DNA from: an uncultured Flavobacteriales bacterium
Lineage (GTDB): Bacteria > Bacteroidota > Bacteroidia > Flavobacteriales_F > PHOS-HE28
Direction: 5' to 3'
NCBI GenBank assembly: GCA_937872175.1
Contig: CALMPI010000050.1
Span: forward strand, 116,540 to 180,539
DNA: 64,000 nucleotides
Position numbers and translations under genes: made by a program. Under the pieces are notes generated by a model, which saw only the letters and a program-made list of their open reading frames with translations, made no database searches and had not been told where the DNA came from. Below are positions 17,443 to 25,375 of this stretch, in pieces. Within the stretch, counting starts at the first letter, position 1. Every line of letters begins with the position of its first letter.

Positions 17443-18498
17443 TCAGAACCAGATGATATCCTTGAAGATCCAACGGGTGCCGATCAAGGTGTCGAGCACG
17501 TAGTGAACACCTCCGAAGGCCAGCGCAAGTGCGGCGGAGGCGCCGGCGTGGCGCATTCGCGCACGCAGCGTACCCGGATGCATCACCAGCCAGAGCACCC
17601 AGAGCACACCGCCCAGGATGGCCCCGGTGCTGTGGATGAAGGCCTGGGCCCCCAGCACTGCGCCGAAGAGCAGGACCAGCGGAAGCTCCGGCCGTTCGCG
17701 GAGCACCAGCACCAGCAGCACCATCGCCGTGAACAGGGTGATGCGGTAGCTGTCAAGGTGGTGGATCACCAGCAGCAGGGCGAACCCGAAGGGCACCACC
17801 ATGTTCAGCACGCCCACGAAGGCCAGCGCACGGTCCCACTGCCGCAGCACGGACCACATCAGGGCGATCAGCAGCCAGGCGTACCACAGGGTGATGCTGC
17901 GCGGCCAGAGGTCGCCCGTGGCGCCGGTGATCCGCTGCCAGAGCCCGTCCCAGGTGAACAGCAGCGGGAATGAGTGACCGTGCAGCCCCACGTAATAGAA
18001 GCCGTTGCGCGCATCGAAGGGATGGCGCTCGTAGGTCACCTCCAGGATGTCCAGGAACCAGCGCCCCCGCACCGCGTATTCAAGCACATCATGGTCCACC
18101 AAGGGTTTGGTGGCCAGCACCACCGCGGCGATGCCCAGCATCAGCAGGGTGCCCGCGGCGAACCAACGCATCCAGACGTCGTCGCGCAGGAGCGCGGGCA
18201 CCGCCCGGATACGTCCGCCGAGCGCGGTCCATCCCCGGCCCGCCAGCAGGCCCGCCCCGGCGGCGATGACCAGCGTGGTCAGCAGCACCGCAGGAGCGCT
18301 TCGTCCGGGCAGAAGCAGCAGTTGGTAATAGAGCAGCAGCGAGGTCACCAAGGGCCCCAGGGCCAGCCCCAGCAGGATGACCGCTCCATGCGGAAGCCTG
18401 AGCCGGTGATCCCACCGGAGGAGCAGCGCGGCCATCACACCGCCCATCCCGATGTTGGTGATGGTGAGGACCAGCAGGAAGTGCAGCCGCTCGTCCAT
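17443..18498 (-). CDS. Multi-pass membrane protein, likely first half of a GT-C-type glycosyltransferase
   Basis: 351 residues, about ten hydrophobic segments. A short hydrophilic part after helix 4 reads VDHDVLEYAVRGRWF, with an Asp pair near the start of the extracytoplasmic loop, as expected for the catalytic loop of GT-C enzymes. FYYVGLHGHSFPLLFTWDGLW follows. The protein stops at KDIIWF without the usual C-terminal soluble domain, which instead appears in the next gene. The ATG shares one base with the stop codon of the upstream amidotransferase (TGATG). Sugar and acceptor cannot be read from sequence. Confidence 0.7.
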   Translation of the reverse strand: MDERLHFLLVLTITNIGMGGVMAALLLRWDHRLRLPHGAVILLGLALGPLVTSLLLYYQLLLLPGRSAPAVLLTTLVIAAGAGLLAGRGWTALGGRIRAVPALLRDDVWMRWFAAGTLLMLGIAAVVLATKPLVDHDVLEYAVRGRWFLDILEVTYERHPFDARNGFYYVGLHGHSFPLLFTWDGLWQRITGATGDLWPRSITLWYAWLLIALMWSVLRQWDRALAFVGVLNMVVPFGFALLLVIHHLDSYRITLFTAMVLLVLVLRERPELPLVLLFGAVLGAQAFIHSTGAILGGVLWVLWLVMHPGTLRARMRHAGASAALALAFGGVHYVLDTLIGTRWIFKDIIWF

Positions 18499-20528
18499 CA
18501 GGTTCCCTGCCGGCGGTAGAGCCGCGGCATGGCATTGATCGCCTTCAGTGCCCGCTCCATGTCCACGCCGATGGTCTCGAAGTACCAGTGCATGCTCTCG
18601 AAGCGCGGGCGGTTCTCGCGCAGCACATGGGCCAGGCCTTCCTCCCGGGTGATCATGCCCTCGCGGATCTGGTTGCTGCGGAAGGTGTCGAACTCGGTGA
18701 AGCCCGCGACAAGGCCGTACACGTAGTTGTAGAAGGCCGCTGTGCCATCGCCGATCCGCCAGGTGCTCGTGGTGTCGGGCGAGATCTCCCAGTTGTACTC
18801 GTCCTTCAGCGTGCGGTCCAGCGTCCCCTCGTTCCACGGGATGTAGTCGAAGAGCAGCAGGTACACTTCGCGGGGCTCGGTGTAGTAGGCCTTGAACGCG
18901 CTGTAGGTATCCGGCAGGCTGGCGTTGAGGTAGCCGGGGTTGGCCGCGAAGTTGCGCAGGTAGTACAGCGGCATCTGCAGCTTGGCCAGCGTGGTCTGCT
19001 TGTCGATCCGCTCCTTGTCGAAGTTGGGCCGGATGCCGGCGAAGCCGGCCTTGAAGTCGGTGTTCTCCAGCTTGTTCTCCATCCAGATGTCGCAGTGGAT
19101 GCCTGTCTGCCGCCGGATGTTGTTCACGTGCACGAAGAAGTGTTTGTCGCCGGCCATGAACAGCGGGATCATGCCCAGGCGCGGCTGCTTCAGCCAGGCC
19201 TCCATGTTCAGCCGCACGTTGCGGCGTTTCATCTTGATGTCGGCACTGATCAGGATGTTCTCCACCCCGAGCTTGCCGGTCATGCGGGCGATGTTGCGCC
19301 GCGCCAGGTCGGTCACCAGGCCCCAGTCGTAGGTGAAGGTGAGCGGGGTCATGCCGAACTCCTTCACCAGCAGGTGCAGGCCGTAGCTGCTGTCGCGCCC
19401 GCCGCTGAAGGCCACGATGCAGTCCTGCTTGCCATCGTTGCGGCGGTACTTCCGCAGCACCTCCTCGAACTGCGGCCGCTTGTCCACCTTCAGGCCCTTC
19501 GGCTTGTAGCTGTGGCAGTAATTGCACACCCCTTTCCCATCATAGCTGATGTAGGGGAAGGTCTCGGGGAGCAGGCACCGGCTGCAGCGGCGGATGCTGC
19601 GCATCACCTCCTCGGGGAACTCGATCAGCCTTCGCAGCCGGCCTTCATCCCCAACGACCACCGCCGGTGCGCCATGCTTGCCGCCCTTGGAGTGGTCGGT
19701 GATGCGGAACGCTTCCGTGGTCGCGAGCACGGGGCCGGGCGTCAGGGCCGTCAGCCCGAGATCCGTGACCGAGCCGGAGCCCAGGTCGATCAGCTTGCCG
19801 GTGAAGGGCGCCAGCCACTCGGGTTCCGCGCCACCGAAACGGGCCTTCATGGCCTCGCCGTCGCGAAAGGTGCGCAGGATGTAAGCCTCCGAAGCGAAGA
19901 CCAGGCTGCCCCTGGGGTCGGTGAGGGTGTAGAACGAACCGGTGTTGGTCGCCAGCAGCACCTGCGCCGCATCCTCGAACAGGATGGCCACGCTGGCCGC
20001 CCCCTCCATCTCGGCGAACACGGCGCGCACGGCCTCCACAGGCCCCTTCCCTTCCTGGAGGAACATGCGGAAGAGCGCCGCGAGCACCTCGGTGTCCACC
20101 TCGTACCGACGCTCGATGCGGCCGGCGTACTTCGCCCAGAGCGCCTCCACGTTGGTCACGATCCCATTGTGGATCATGACGATGCCGTCCTTGATGACGG
20201 GCTGGTTGTTGTGGTTGTGCTCCTGGCTCCCGTTGGTCACCAGCCGGCTGTGCGCGATCAGCGCCAGTTCACGCTGTCCCTGCCCGAAGGCCGGTGTCAG
20301 GGCCTGGTCGAGAAAGGCGGCGTAGGCGGCCGAGCGGATGAGGTCGGTGGCCGGCACATCGTCCTTCGTCACGTGGATCGTGCGTCCTGCCGCATCGCGC
20401 ACGGCGATCCCGCTGCTCTCCTTCCCACGCGATTCGCTCAGCACGAACAGGTCGCGCATCACCCGCTCGGTGAAGGTCCGGTCAAGGCCCGCGTCGGGCC
20501 GGGCGATGAGACCGAAGATGCCGCACAT
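18498..20528 (-). CDS. Glutamine amidotransferase class II fused to N-acetyl-sugar amidotransferase (WbpG/PseA-like)
   Basis: 676 residues, two enzymes in one chain. Residues 1 to ~290 are an Ntn-type glutaminase: MCGIFGLI (Cys2 becomes the N-terminal nucleophile), HSRLVTNGS, and IMIHNGIVTNVEAL. From residue ~312 a WbpG/PseA-like half follows: zinc-knuckle cysteines RRCSRC and CNYCHSY, then the ATP-pyrophosphatase loop FSGGRDSSYGLHLL near residue 373. WbpG-type enzymes make acetamidino or amidino sugars with ammonia from separate HisH/HisF-like partners. Here the ammonia source appears fused. The start is set at Met-Cys; an upstream TTG would bury the catalytic Cys. Confidence 0.88.
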   Translation of the reverse strand: MCGIFGLIARPDAGLDRTFTERVMRDLFVLSESRGKESSGIAVRDAAGRTIHVTKDDVPATDLIRSAAYAAFLDQALTPAFGQGQRELALIAHSRLVTNGSQEHNHNNQPVIKDGIVMIHNGIVTNVEALWAKYAGRIERRYEVDTEVLAALFRMFLQEGKGPVEAVRAVFAEMEGAASVAILFEDAAQVLLATNTGSFYTLTDPRGSLVFASEAYILRTFRDGEAMKARFGGAEPEWLAPFTGKLIDLGSGSVTDLGLTALTPGPVLATTEAFRITDHSKGGKHGAPAVVVGDEGRLRRLIEFPEEVMRSIRRCSRCLLPETFPYISYDGKGVCNYCHSYKPKGLKVDKRPQFEEVLRKYRRNDGKQDCIVAFSGGRDSSYGLHLLVKEFGMTPLTFTYDWGLVTDLARRNIARMTGKLGVENILISADIKMKRRNVRLNMEAWLKQPRLGMIPLFMAGDKHFFVHVNNIRRQTGIHCDIWMENKLENTDFKAGFAGIRPNFDKERIDKQTTLAKLQMPLYYLRNFAANPGYLNASLPDTYSAFKAYYTEPREVYLLLFDYIPWNEGTLDRTLKDEYNWEISPDTTSTWRIGDGTAAFYNYVYGLVAGFTEFDTFRSNQIREGMITREEGLAHVLRENRPRFESMHWYFETIGVDMERALKAINAMPRLYRRQGT

Positions 20529-20534
20529 GGGCGG

Positions 20535-20542
20535 CAAAGATA
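20535..20542 (-). promoter_or_regulatory. -7 promoter box of the sugar amidotransferase gene
   Basis: Minus strand reads TATCTTTG, a perfect TAnnTTTG match, ending 6 nt before the ATG. The transcript would be leaderless or nearly so. Confidence 0.6.
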
Positions 20543-20558
20543 CCCGCCGCCTTGTGGC

Positions 20559-21656
20559 CTACCGGTACAGGCGCTCGTTGTCCTGCATGTCCATCCACAT
20601 GGCGAAGATGAGCGCCTGGAAGCTGCTGGTGGCCAGGAAGAGGAACGCGATCAGCGGTTCGGTGGCCACGTTCGCGCCGGTGAGGAAGGCCTTCCCGATC
20701 TTCCACGCATAGGGCAGGGTGATGAGGCCGGCCACGATGGCGTAGTTGTAGAAGATGAACAGCGGATGGAAGTCCTTGAACAGGTACTTGCGCCACAGCC
20801 GGATGAAGAAGCTCTTGATCAGCAGGCGGCTCACCCGCGGGATCACCTTGAAGACCTTCATCTTGCTCTGTTCGCCCACACGGTACACGGGCTTGATCTC
20901 CACTTCGCGCAGGGTGCACTGGGCGATGTTGAGCTTTACGAGCATGTCGTTCGGCATGCCGTAGCTGCGGTAGATCCGGTGCAGCTTGATGGCCTGCATC
21001 GCGCGCAGCCCGATGGCCGTGTAGCCGGTCTGGGTGTCGCTCACGCGCCAGTAGCCGCTGGCCAGCTTGGTGAGGATGCTGAGGATGCTGTTGCCGAAGA
21101 ACCGCACCCGCGGGATCACCAGCCAGGCGCTGCGGTGGATCAGGCGGTTGCCCTTCACGTAGTCGATGCCCTCCTCGATCACCGGCAGGCAGATGCTCTC
21201 CAGTTCATGGGGGTCCATCTGCCCGTCGCCCGCCATCACCGCCGTGCAGTCGATCGCGTGGTCCTGGCACCACTTGTAGCCGCGCGCGATGCCCGCCCCC
21301 ACCCCGCCGTTCCGCAGGTTGTTGATGAGGATGATGCGGTCGGTCCCGGGGTGCTCGTTCACCACCTCGCTGGGCACGTAGTGCGCCATCTCGCGCTCGC
21401 TCTCCTCCTGCAGCACCAGTTCGGCCTCGTTCCAGCGGGTGCGCTCCACCTTGTGCGGCGGGATGCGCCTCCCCTCCCCTTTGGTGCGGTCGCGTGCGAT
21501 CAGCTCCTTCACCACCTCGGCCGTGCGGTCGGGGCTGTGATCGTTCACCACCACGATGCGGTCCACGAAGTCGGGCATCGTGTCGATCACGAAGCCGATC
21601 TGGCTCTCCTCGTTGTAGCAGGGAACGACGACGGCGACGGTCTTGCCTTTGAGCAT
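20559..21656 (-). CDS. GT2-family glycosyltransferase (dolichol-phosphate mannosyltransferase-like)
   Basis: 365 residues. VAVVVPCYNEESQIGFVIDTMP begins the GT-A domain, VVNDHSPDRTAEVV contains the first Asp pair, and AVMAGDGQMDP the DxD-like metal site. Unusual for the family is an insertion of about 55 residues between these blocks (KGEGRRIPPHKVERTRWNEAE...). The C-terminal third has two hydrophobic segments (FIFYNYAIVAGLITLPYA and ATEPLIAFLFLATSSFQ). Polyprenyl-phosphate glycosyltransferases have this arrangement, so a lipid-linked sugar donor is plausible. A CATCTTTG box (76-83 of 21600s) lies 20 nt upstream on the minus strand. Confidence 0.85.
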   Translation of the reverse strand: MLKGKTVAVVVPCYNEESQIGFVIDTMPDFVDRIVVVNDHSPDRTAEVVKELIARDRTKGEGRRIPPHKVERTRWNEAELVLQEESEREMAHYVPSEVVNEHPGTDRIILINNLRNGGVGAGIARGYKWCQDHAIDCTAVMAGDGQMDPHELESICLPVIEEGIDYVKGNRLIHRSAWLVIPRVRFFGNSILSILTKLASGYWRVSDTQTGYTAIGLRAMQAIKLHRIYRSYGMPNDMLVKLNIAQCTLREVEIKPVYRVGEQSKMKVFKVIPRVSRLLIKSFFIRLWRKYLFKDFHPLFIFYNYAIVAGLITLPYAWKIGKAFLTGANVATEPLIAFLFLATSSFQALIFAMWMDMQDNERLYR

Positions 21657-21675
21657 GCGGTTCGCGGTTCGGGCC

Positions 21676-21683
21676 CAAAGATG
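21676..21683 (-). promoter_or_regulatory. Candidate -7 box for the GT2 gene at 20559-21656
   Basis: Minus strand reads CATCTTTG, one mismatch to TAnnTTTG, 19 nt upstream of the start codon. The same octamer precedes phoD-like and beta-helix lipoprotein genes. Confidence 0.45.
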
Positions 21684-21706
21684 CGGATCGCGTGCGACGG
21701 ACCGGT

Positions 21707-23437
21707 TCAGCCGGCCTGGCCGGTGATGGTCGCACCGCGCAGAACGGTCATCAGGACCCGGGCACGCTCCTTGCCACCGGCAGGCAGCACCCGGGCTTCC
21801 TCACGCCGCCACCACAGCCGCTCACGAGCCGCCTCGTCCACGCAAAGGATGCCCGCTCCGAAGAAGGCCGCCGCCTGGCCCGTCCAGCGCGCGCCCCCCC
21901 GCGCCGGTGCTGCCCCGAAGGTGATCACCACCGGCACCGGGCTGCTGACCACGGTGAACAGGCCCGGGCCATCGGCGTCGGGCACCAGCACGACATCGGG
22001 ACGGAAGGCGCGCAGCGTGCGTTTCAAGCGCCACCGGTCGCGAGAGCGCAGGGACCACGATCGCGTTCCGATGATGTGTTCCTGCACGTGGACACCGGCG
22101 CCTTCGAGACCATGGGGACCATGGGGCGTGCTGCGCACCACCAGTACGCGCAGCGTGTCGTCGACCGCTGCCGCATGGCGGTCCAGCTCGGCACGGACGT
22201 GGGCCACATCCCGCCAGGTGGCCCAGCCGAGGTAGCCCAGGGCCCCGACCATCATCCACGCCATCAGGCTCGCGGGCGTGGGCACCAGAAAGTGGAACAC
22301 ACTGCCGAGCACCAGCAGCAGGAAGGCCGTGGTGAGGTTGATGCCGTTGCGCGGGGTGTGGTAGTAGGCGTCGAGCAGGCTCCGCAAGCCGATGAACACC
22401 CCGAACGGCAGGGCCCCCAGAAAGGCGATGCGGCTCATGTCCACGTAATGCCGGGCCGTGGGGCCCAGATACAGATCGAGGATCGGACCGGCGGCCAGCT
22501 CGAAGGCGACCGTCATGGCCACCGAGGCCAGCAACGTAAGGCGCGACAGGCGGGCGATCCGTGCGCTGAGGCCCGCGTGGTCGCCCGCGGCCAGTTGCGA
22601 GGCGCTGGTGGGCAGCAGCACCAGGGACATCGGGGCGAAGAGCGCGGCGGTGATGTTGAGCAAGGTGGCCCCGAAGCCCACCTCGCCGCTGGCCGCCAGC
22701 CCATGGGTGCGTGCCACGGCGTATACCGGCACGGTGAGCAGGGCGCCGAAAGCGAGGTCGCCCGGCACGCGGGGCATGCCATAGCGCAGCAGGTCGCCAC
22801 GCTCGCGCCCCACACCCCGCGGAAGGCCGGTCCTGAACTGCGGAGCGATGCAGGCCATGGCGATCAAAGCCCAGCCCGCCCCCGTGGCCCAGCAGACCGC
22901 TTCGAGGTCGTCGAACAGCAGGAACGCGATCCACGGAGAGCCCGCCAGCGCGAGCACCTGCGCCATGTTGGCGGCCAGAAGGCGACCTCGTCCCCGCAGG
23001 TACGAGTACCCAAGGCCGTACAGGCTCACGCTCGCCACCATCAGGGCGAGGGGGGGCACCAGGTGCGCCTGTGCGCCCGATCCGAAGACGATCCACGAGA
23101 GGGGCGCCTGCCAGACCAGACCGGCCAGCAGGGTCAGCAGGGCCAGGGGGACGACCCAGCCCAGGGAGGCCGCCAGGTAACGCCGCTGCTCCTCCTCTGC
23201 GCCACGCATGGCCACAAAGCGCGTGATGCCCACGGCCGAGCCCAGCAGCACGAAGGGGAAGGCAAAGGAGACCGTACGGCGCACCACCACATAGAGGTCG
23301 AGCTCCTCGCGTCCCGCGTCCGCCGCCAGTCGGTACACCACCAATGTGCCCGCCAGCACCAGGCCCTCGCCCAGGTAGGTCAACACATGGTCGCGCCCCT
23401 GTCGTGTGCGCAGCGAGGCCAGCAGCCGGTGGAGCAT
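21707..23437 (-). CDS. Polysaccharide flippase with extra C-terminal Rossmann-like domain
   Basis: 576 residues. Residues 1-430 form a Wzx/MATE-like flippase with 12 hydrophobic segments (for example FPFVLLGSAVGITRFVAMRG and LLRYGMPRVPGDLAFGALLT). The remaining ~145 residues are soluble: TLRVLVVRSTPHGPHGLEGAG, RPDVVLVPDADGPGL, PVPVVITFGAAPARGG, and GAGILCVDEAARERLW. They alternate beta strands and helices like the N-terminal half of a GT4 fold but lack the nucleotide-sugar half. Ordinary flippases end near residue 430-480. It stands alone, 50 bp upstream of the GT2 gene and 128 bp from the divergent NfeD gene. Confidence 0.82.
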   Translation of the reverse strand: MLHRLLASLRTRQGRDHVLTYLGEGLVLAGTLVVYRLAADAGREELDLYVVVRRTVSFAFPFVLLGSAVGITRFVAMRGAEEEQRRYLAASLGWVVPLALLTLLAGLVWQAPLSWIVFGSGAQAHLVPPLALMVASVSLYGLGYSYLRGRGRLLAANMAQVLALAGSPWIAFLLFDDLEAVCWATGAGWALIAMACIAPQFRTGLPRGVGRERGDLLRYGMPRVPGDLAFGALLTVPVYAVARTHGLAASGEVGFGATLLNITAALFAPMSLVLLPTSASQLAAGDHAGLSARIARLSRLTLLASVAMTVAFELAAGPILDLYLGPTARHYVDMSRIAFLGALPFGVFIGLRSLLDAYYHTPRNGINLTTAFLLLVLGSVFHFLVPTPASLMAWMMVGALGYLGWATWRDVAHVRAELDRHAAAVDDTLRVLVVRSTPHGPHGLEGAGVHVQEHIIGTRSWSLRSRDRWRLKRTLRAFRPDVVLVPDADGPGLFTVVSSPVPVVITFGAAPARGGARWTGQAAAFFGAGILCVDEAARERLWWRREEARVLPAGGKERARVLMTVLRGATITGQAG

Positions 23438-23443
23438 GGCCGG

Positions 23444-23451
23444 CCAAGATA
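23444..23451 (-). promoter_or_regulatory. Candidate -7 box for the flippase at 21707-23437
   Basis: Minus strand TATCTTGG, one mismatch to TAnnTTTG, 6 nt upstream of the ATG. Confidence 0.4.
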
Positions 23452-23536
23452 GGCGCCACCGACCGGCGGTCCGGCCGCTCCTCCCTCCCTCCCCCCGCTC
23501 ATCCGACACGGGCCGTCCGTGCTTTTCGCCCCCGTC

Positions 23537-23544
23537 TATCTTCG
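23537..23544 (+). promoter_or_regulatory. Candidate -7 box for the nfeD-SPFH operon
   Basis: TATCTTCG, one mismatch to TAnnTTTG, 21 nt upstream of the NfeD ATG. Confidence 0.45.
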
Positions 23545-23565
23545 GGCCGCAACACCGCGACGACC

Positions 23566-24012
23566 ATGGACATCCTCTTTCAGTGGCACTGGTGGGCGGG
23601 CCTCGGGCTCGTCCTGTTGATCGCGGAGATCTTCGTGCCAGGGTTCTTTCTTCTCTGCCTGGGCATCGGCTGCGCCGGTGGCAGCATCGCCGCCGCACTC
23701 GGTGCCGGTCCGCCCGTGCAGTTGATCGCCTTCTCCGCGGTGGCCCTCATCGCCTTCTTCACCATTCGTCCCGTGCTGATGAAGAAGCTCTGGTCCGGGG
23801 AGACCGTGCGCACCAACGTGGATGCGTTGATCGGCAGGCGGGCGCGCGTCACCCAGGACTTCGAGCCGGCGCTCCGGCTCGGCCGCGTGGCCATCGATGG
23901 CGACGACTGGCGGGCGGAGTGCACCACGGAACGCGCCCTGCATGTCGGCGATCTGGTCGATATCGTCCGCGTGGAAAGCAACACGCTCGTGGTGAGACCC
24001 GTCGAACCCTGA
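23566..24012 (+). CDS. NfeD family membrane protein
   Basis: 148 residues: two or three N-terminal membrane helices (WWAGLGLVLLIAEIFVPGFF, then LCLGIGCAGGSIAAALGAG and IAFSAVALIAFF), then an OB-fold domain beginning RTNVDALIGRRARVTQDF and ending DIVRVESNTLVVRPVEP. This is the short NfeD1b form, lacking the ClpP-like protease domain. NfeD proteins work with SPFH proteins, and such a gene follows 43 bp downstream, so the two form the classic NfeD-SPFH operon thought to act in membrane microdomain or quality control functions. Confidence 0.9.
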   Translation: MDILFQWHWWAGLGLVLLIAEIFVPGFFLLCLGIGCAGGSIAAALGAGPPVQLIAFSAVALIAFFTIRPVLMKKLWSGETVRTNVDALIGRRARVTQDFEPALRLGRVAIDGDDWRAECTTERALHVGDLVDIVRVESNTLVVRPVEP

Positions 24013-24055
24013 GCGGCATCCGAACCCCGACACCCAACCCCCCAACCTCCCCAAC

Positions 24056-25054
24056 ATGTCAGCCGGAACCATCATCCTCATCCTGCTCGCCCTTTTCGTG
24101 GTGTTCATCGTGGCCAAGGGCCTGCGCATCGTGCAGCAGAGCGAAGCCATGGTCGTGGAGCGATTGGGCAAGTACCACAAGACCCTGACCGCCGGCATCA
24201 ACGTCATCATTCCCATCGTGGACAAGCCGCGCGAGATCGTCTTCCGCTTCACGCGCGACCTGCCCGATGGCAACAAGTTCGTCCAGTTCGTCAAGAAGGA
24301 ACGCATCGACCTCCGGGAGACGGTGTACGATTTCCCGCGGCAGAACGTGATCACGAAGGACAACGTGATGACCGAGATCAACGCGCTGCTCTACTTCCAG
24401 ATCATGGACCCGGTGAAGGCCATGTACGAGATCGAGAACCTGCCCCTGGCCATCGAGAAGCTCACGCAGACCACGCTCCGGAACGTGATCGGCGAGCTGG
24501 ACCTGGACGAGACCCTCACCAGCCGCGACACCATCAACATGAAGCTGCGCACCATCCTGGATGAGGCGAGCAACAAGTGGGGCGTGAAGGTGAACCGGGT
24601 GGAACTGCAGGACATCAACCCGCCGCGCGACATCCGCGAGGCCATGGAGAAGCAGATGCGCGCCGAGCGGGATCGTCGCGCCCAGATCATCGACGCCGAG
24701 GGCAGCAAGCGCGCCGCCGTGCTGCAGGCCGAGGGTGTCCAGCAGGCGCAGATCACCCAGGCCGAGGGCCAGAAGCAGAGCCAGATCCTGGAGGCCGAGG
24801 GCGATGCCCAGGCCCGCATCCGCCGCGCGCAGGGCGAGGCCGAGGCCATCCGCCTGGTGAGCGAGGCCGTGGCCGGTGGCAAGGGCGACCCCACCAACTA
24901 CCTCATCGCCATGAAGTACCTGGAGACGCTCAAGGAGATGACCAGCGGCCAGAACAACAAGGTGATCTACATGCCCTACGAGGCCACCGGCGTGCTCAGC
25001 AGCGTGGGCGGCATCAAGGACATGCTCGATGCCAACAAGGCGCTGAAGGGCTGA
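24056..25054 (+). CDS. SPFH/Band 7 protein (paraslipin/QmcA-like)
   Basis: 332 residues. One N-terminal membrane helix (TIILILLALFVVFIVAKGL) is followed by the SPFH domain: IVQQSEAMVVERLGKYHKTL, DLRETVYDFPRQNVITKDNV and TTLRNVIGELDLDETLTSRD. A long Ala/Glu/Gln-rich coiled coil follows (residues ~200-285, with repeats of QAEG and ILEAEG), typical of paraslipins. It probably forms large membrane-bound oligomers with the NfeD partner encoded 43 bp upstream. The length is normal for the family. A weak hairpin terminator follows the stop codon. Confidence 0.92.
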   Translation: MSAGTIILILLALFVVFIVAKGLRIVQQSEAMVVERLGKYHKTLTAGINVIIPIVDKPREIVFRFTRDLPDGNKFVQFVKKERIDLRETVYDFPRQNVITKDNVMTEINALLYFQIMDPVKAMYEIENLPLAIEKLTQTTLRNVIGELDLDETLTSRDTINMKLRTILDEASNKWGVKVNRVELQDINPPRDIREAMEKQMRAERDRRAQIIDAEGSKRAAVLQAEGVQQAQITQAEGQKQSQILEAEGDAQARIRRAQGEAEAIRLVSEAVAGGKGDPTNYLIAMKYLETLKEMTSGQNNKVIYMPYEATGVLSSVGGIKDMLDANKALKG

Positions 25055-25072
25055 TCCCCTTGCATTCGTGTG

Positions 25073-25104
25073 CGCCCGATCGTCCATGGGATGGTCGGGC
25101 GTTC
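25073..25104 (+). terminator. Weak candidate terminator after the SPFH gene
   Basis: Arms CGCCCGA (25073-25079) and TCGGGCG (25095-25101) can pair, followed by only a short T run. It is followed by the ~320-bp gene-free stretch that precedes the helicase. Confidence 0.35.
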
Positions 25105-25148
25105 GCGTTCATCGAAGGCCGCGCAGAACCATTCCCGACCATTTCGCG

Positions 25149-25156
25149 TATCTTTG
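25149..25156 (+). promoter_or_regulatory. -7 promoter box of the DEAD-box helicase gene
   Basis: TATCTTTG, perfect match to TAnnTTTG. It lies about 220 nt upstream of the helicase ATG, so the mRNA would carry an unusually long 5' leader. I see no convincing gene in 25055-25375. Confidence 0.6.
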
Positions 25157-25375
25157 GCCGCGTTCACCGCAAGGTGGACATGCCCCGAGCGCCCAGCTCT
25201 CCGTGTCGGCCCAGGTCGACGTCCGAATTGTCCAGGCGCCATCTCCCAGCGGATCATTGGACGCCGGACCGGATCGAAGGGGCGATCACAACACCTACAC
25301 ACGGTGTGCCCGGGGACAATGGCCTGAGCATGCCACCCACACACCCGCTTCGCCCGGGACCCGGCGAATTGCATC

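Noticed and set aside
18588..22235. Very long open frame (over 1,200 codons) on the plus strand opposite the sugar amidotransferase and GT2 genes
   Set aside because: Composition is rich in His, Val, Gly and Arg with no domain; it is the antisense shadow typical of GC-rich DNA, and both minus-strand genes have clear catalytic motifs.
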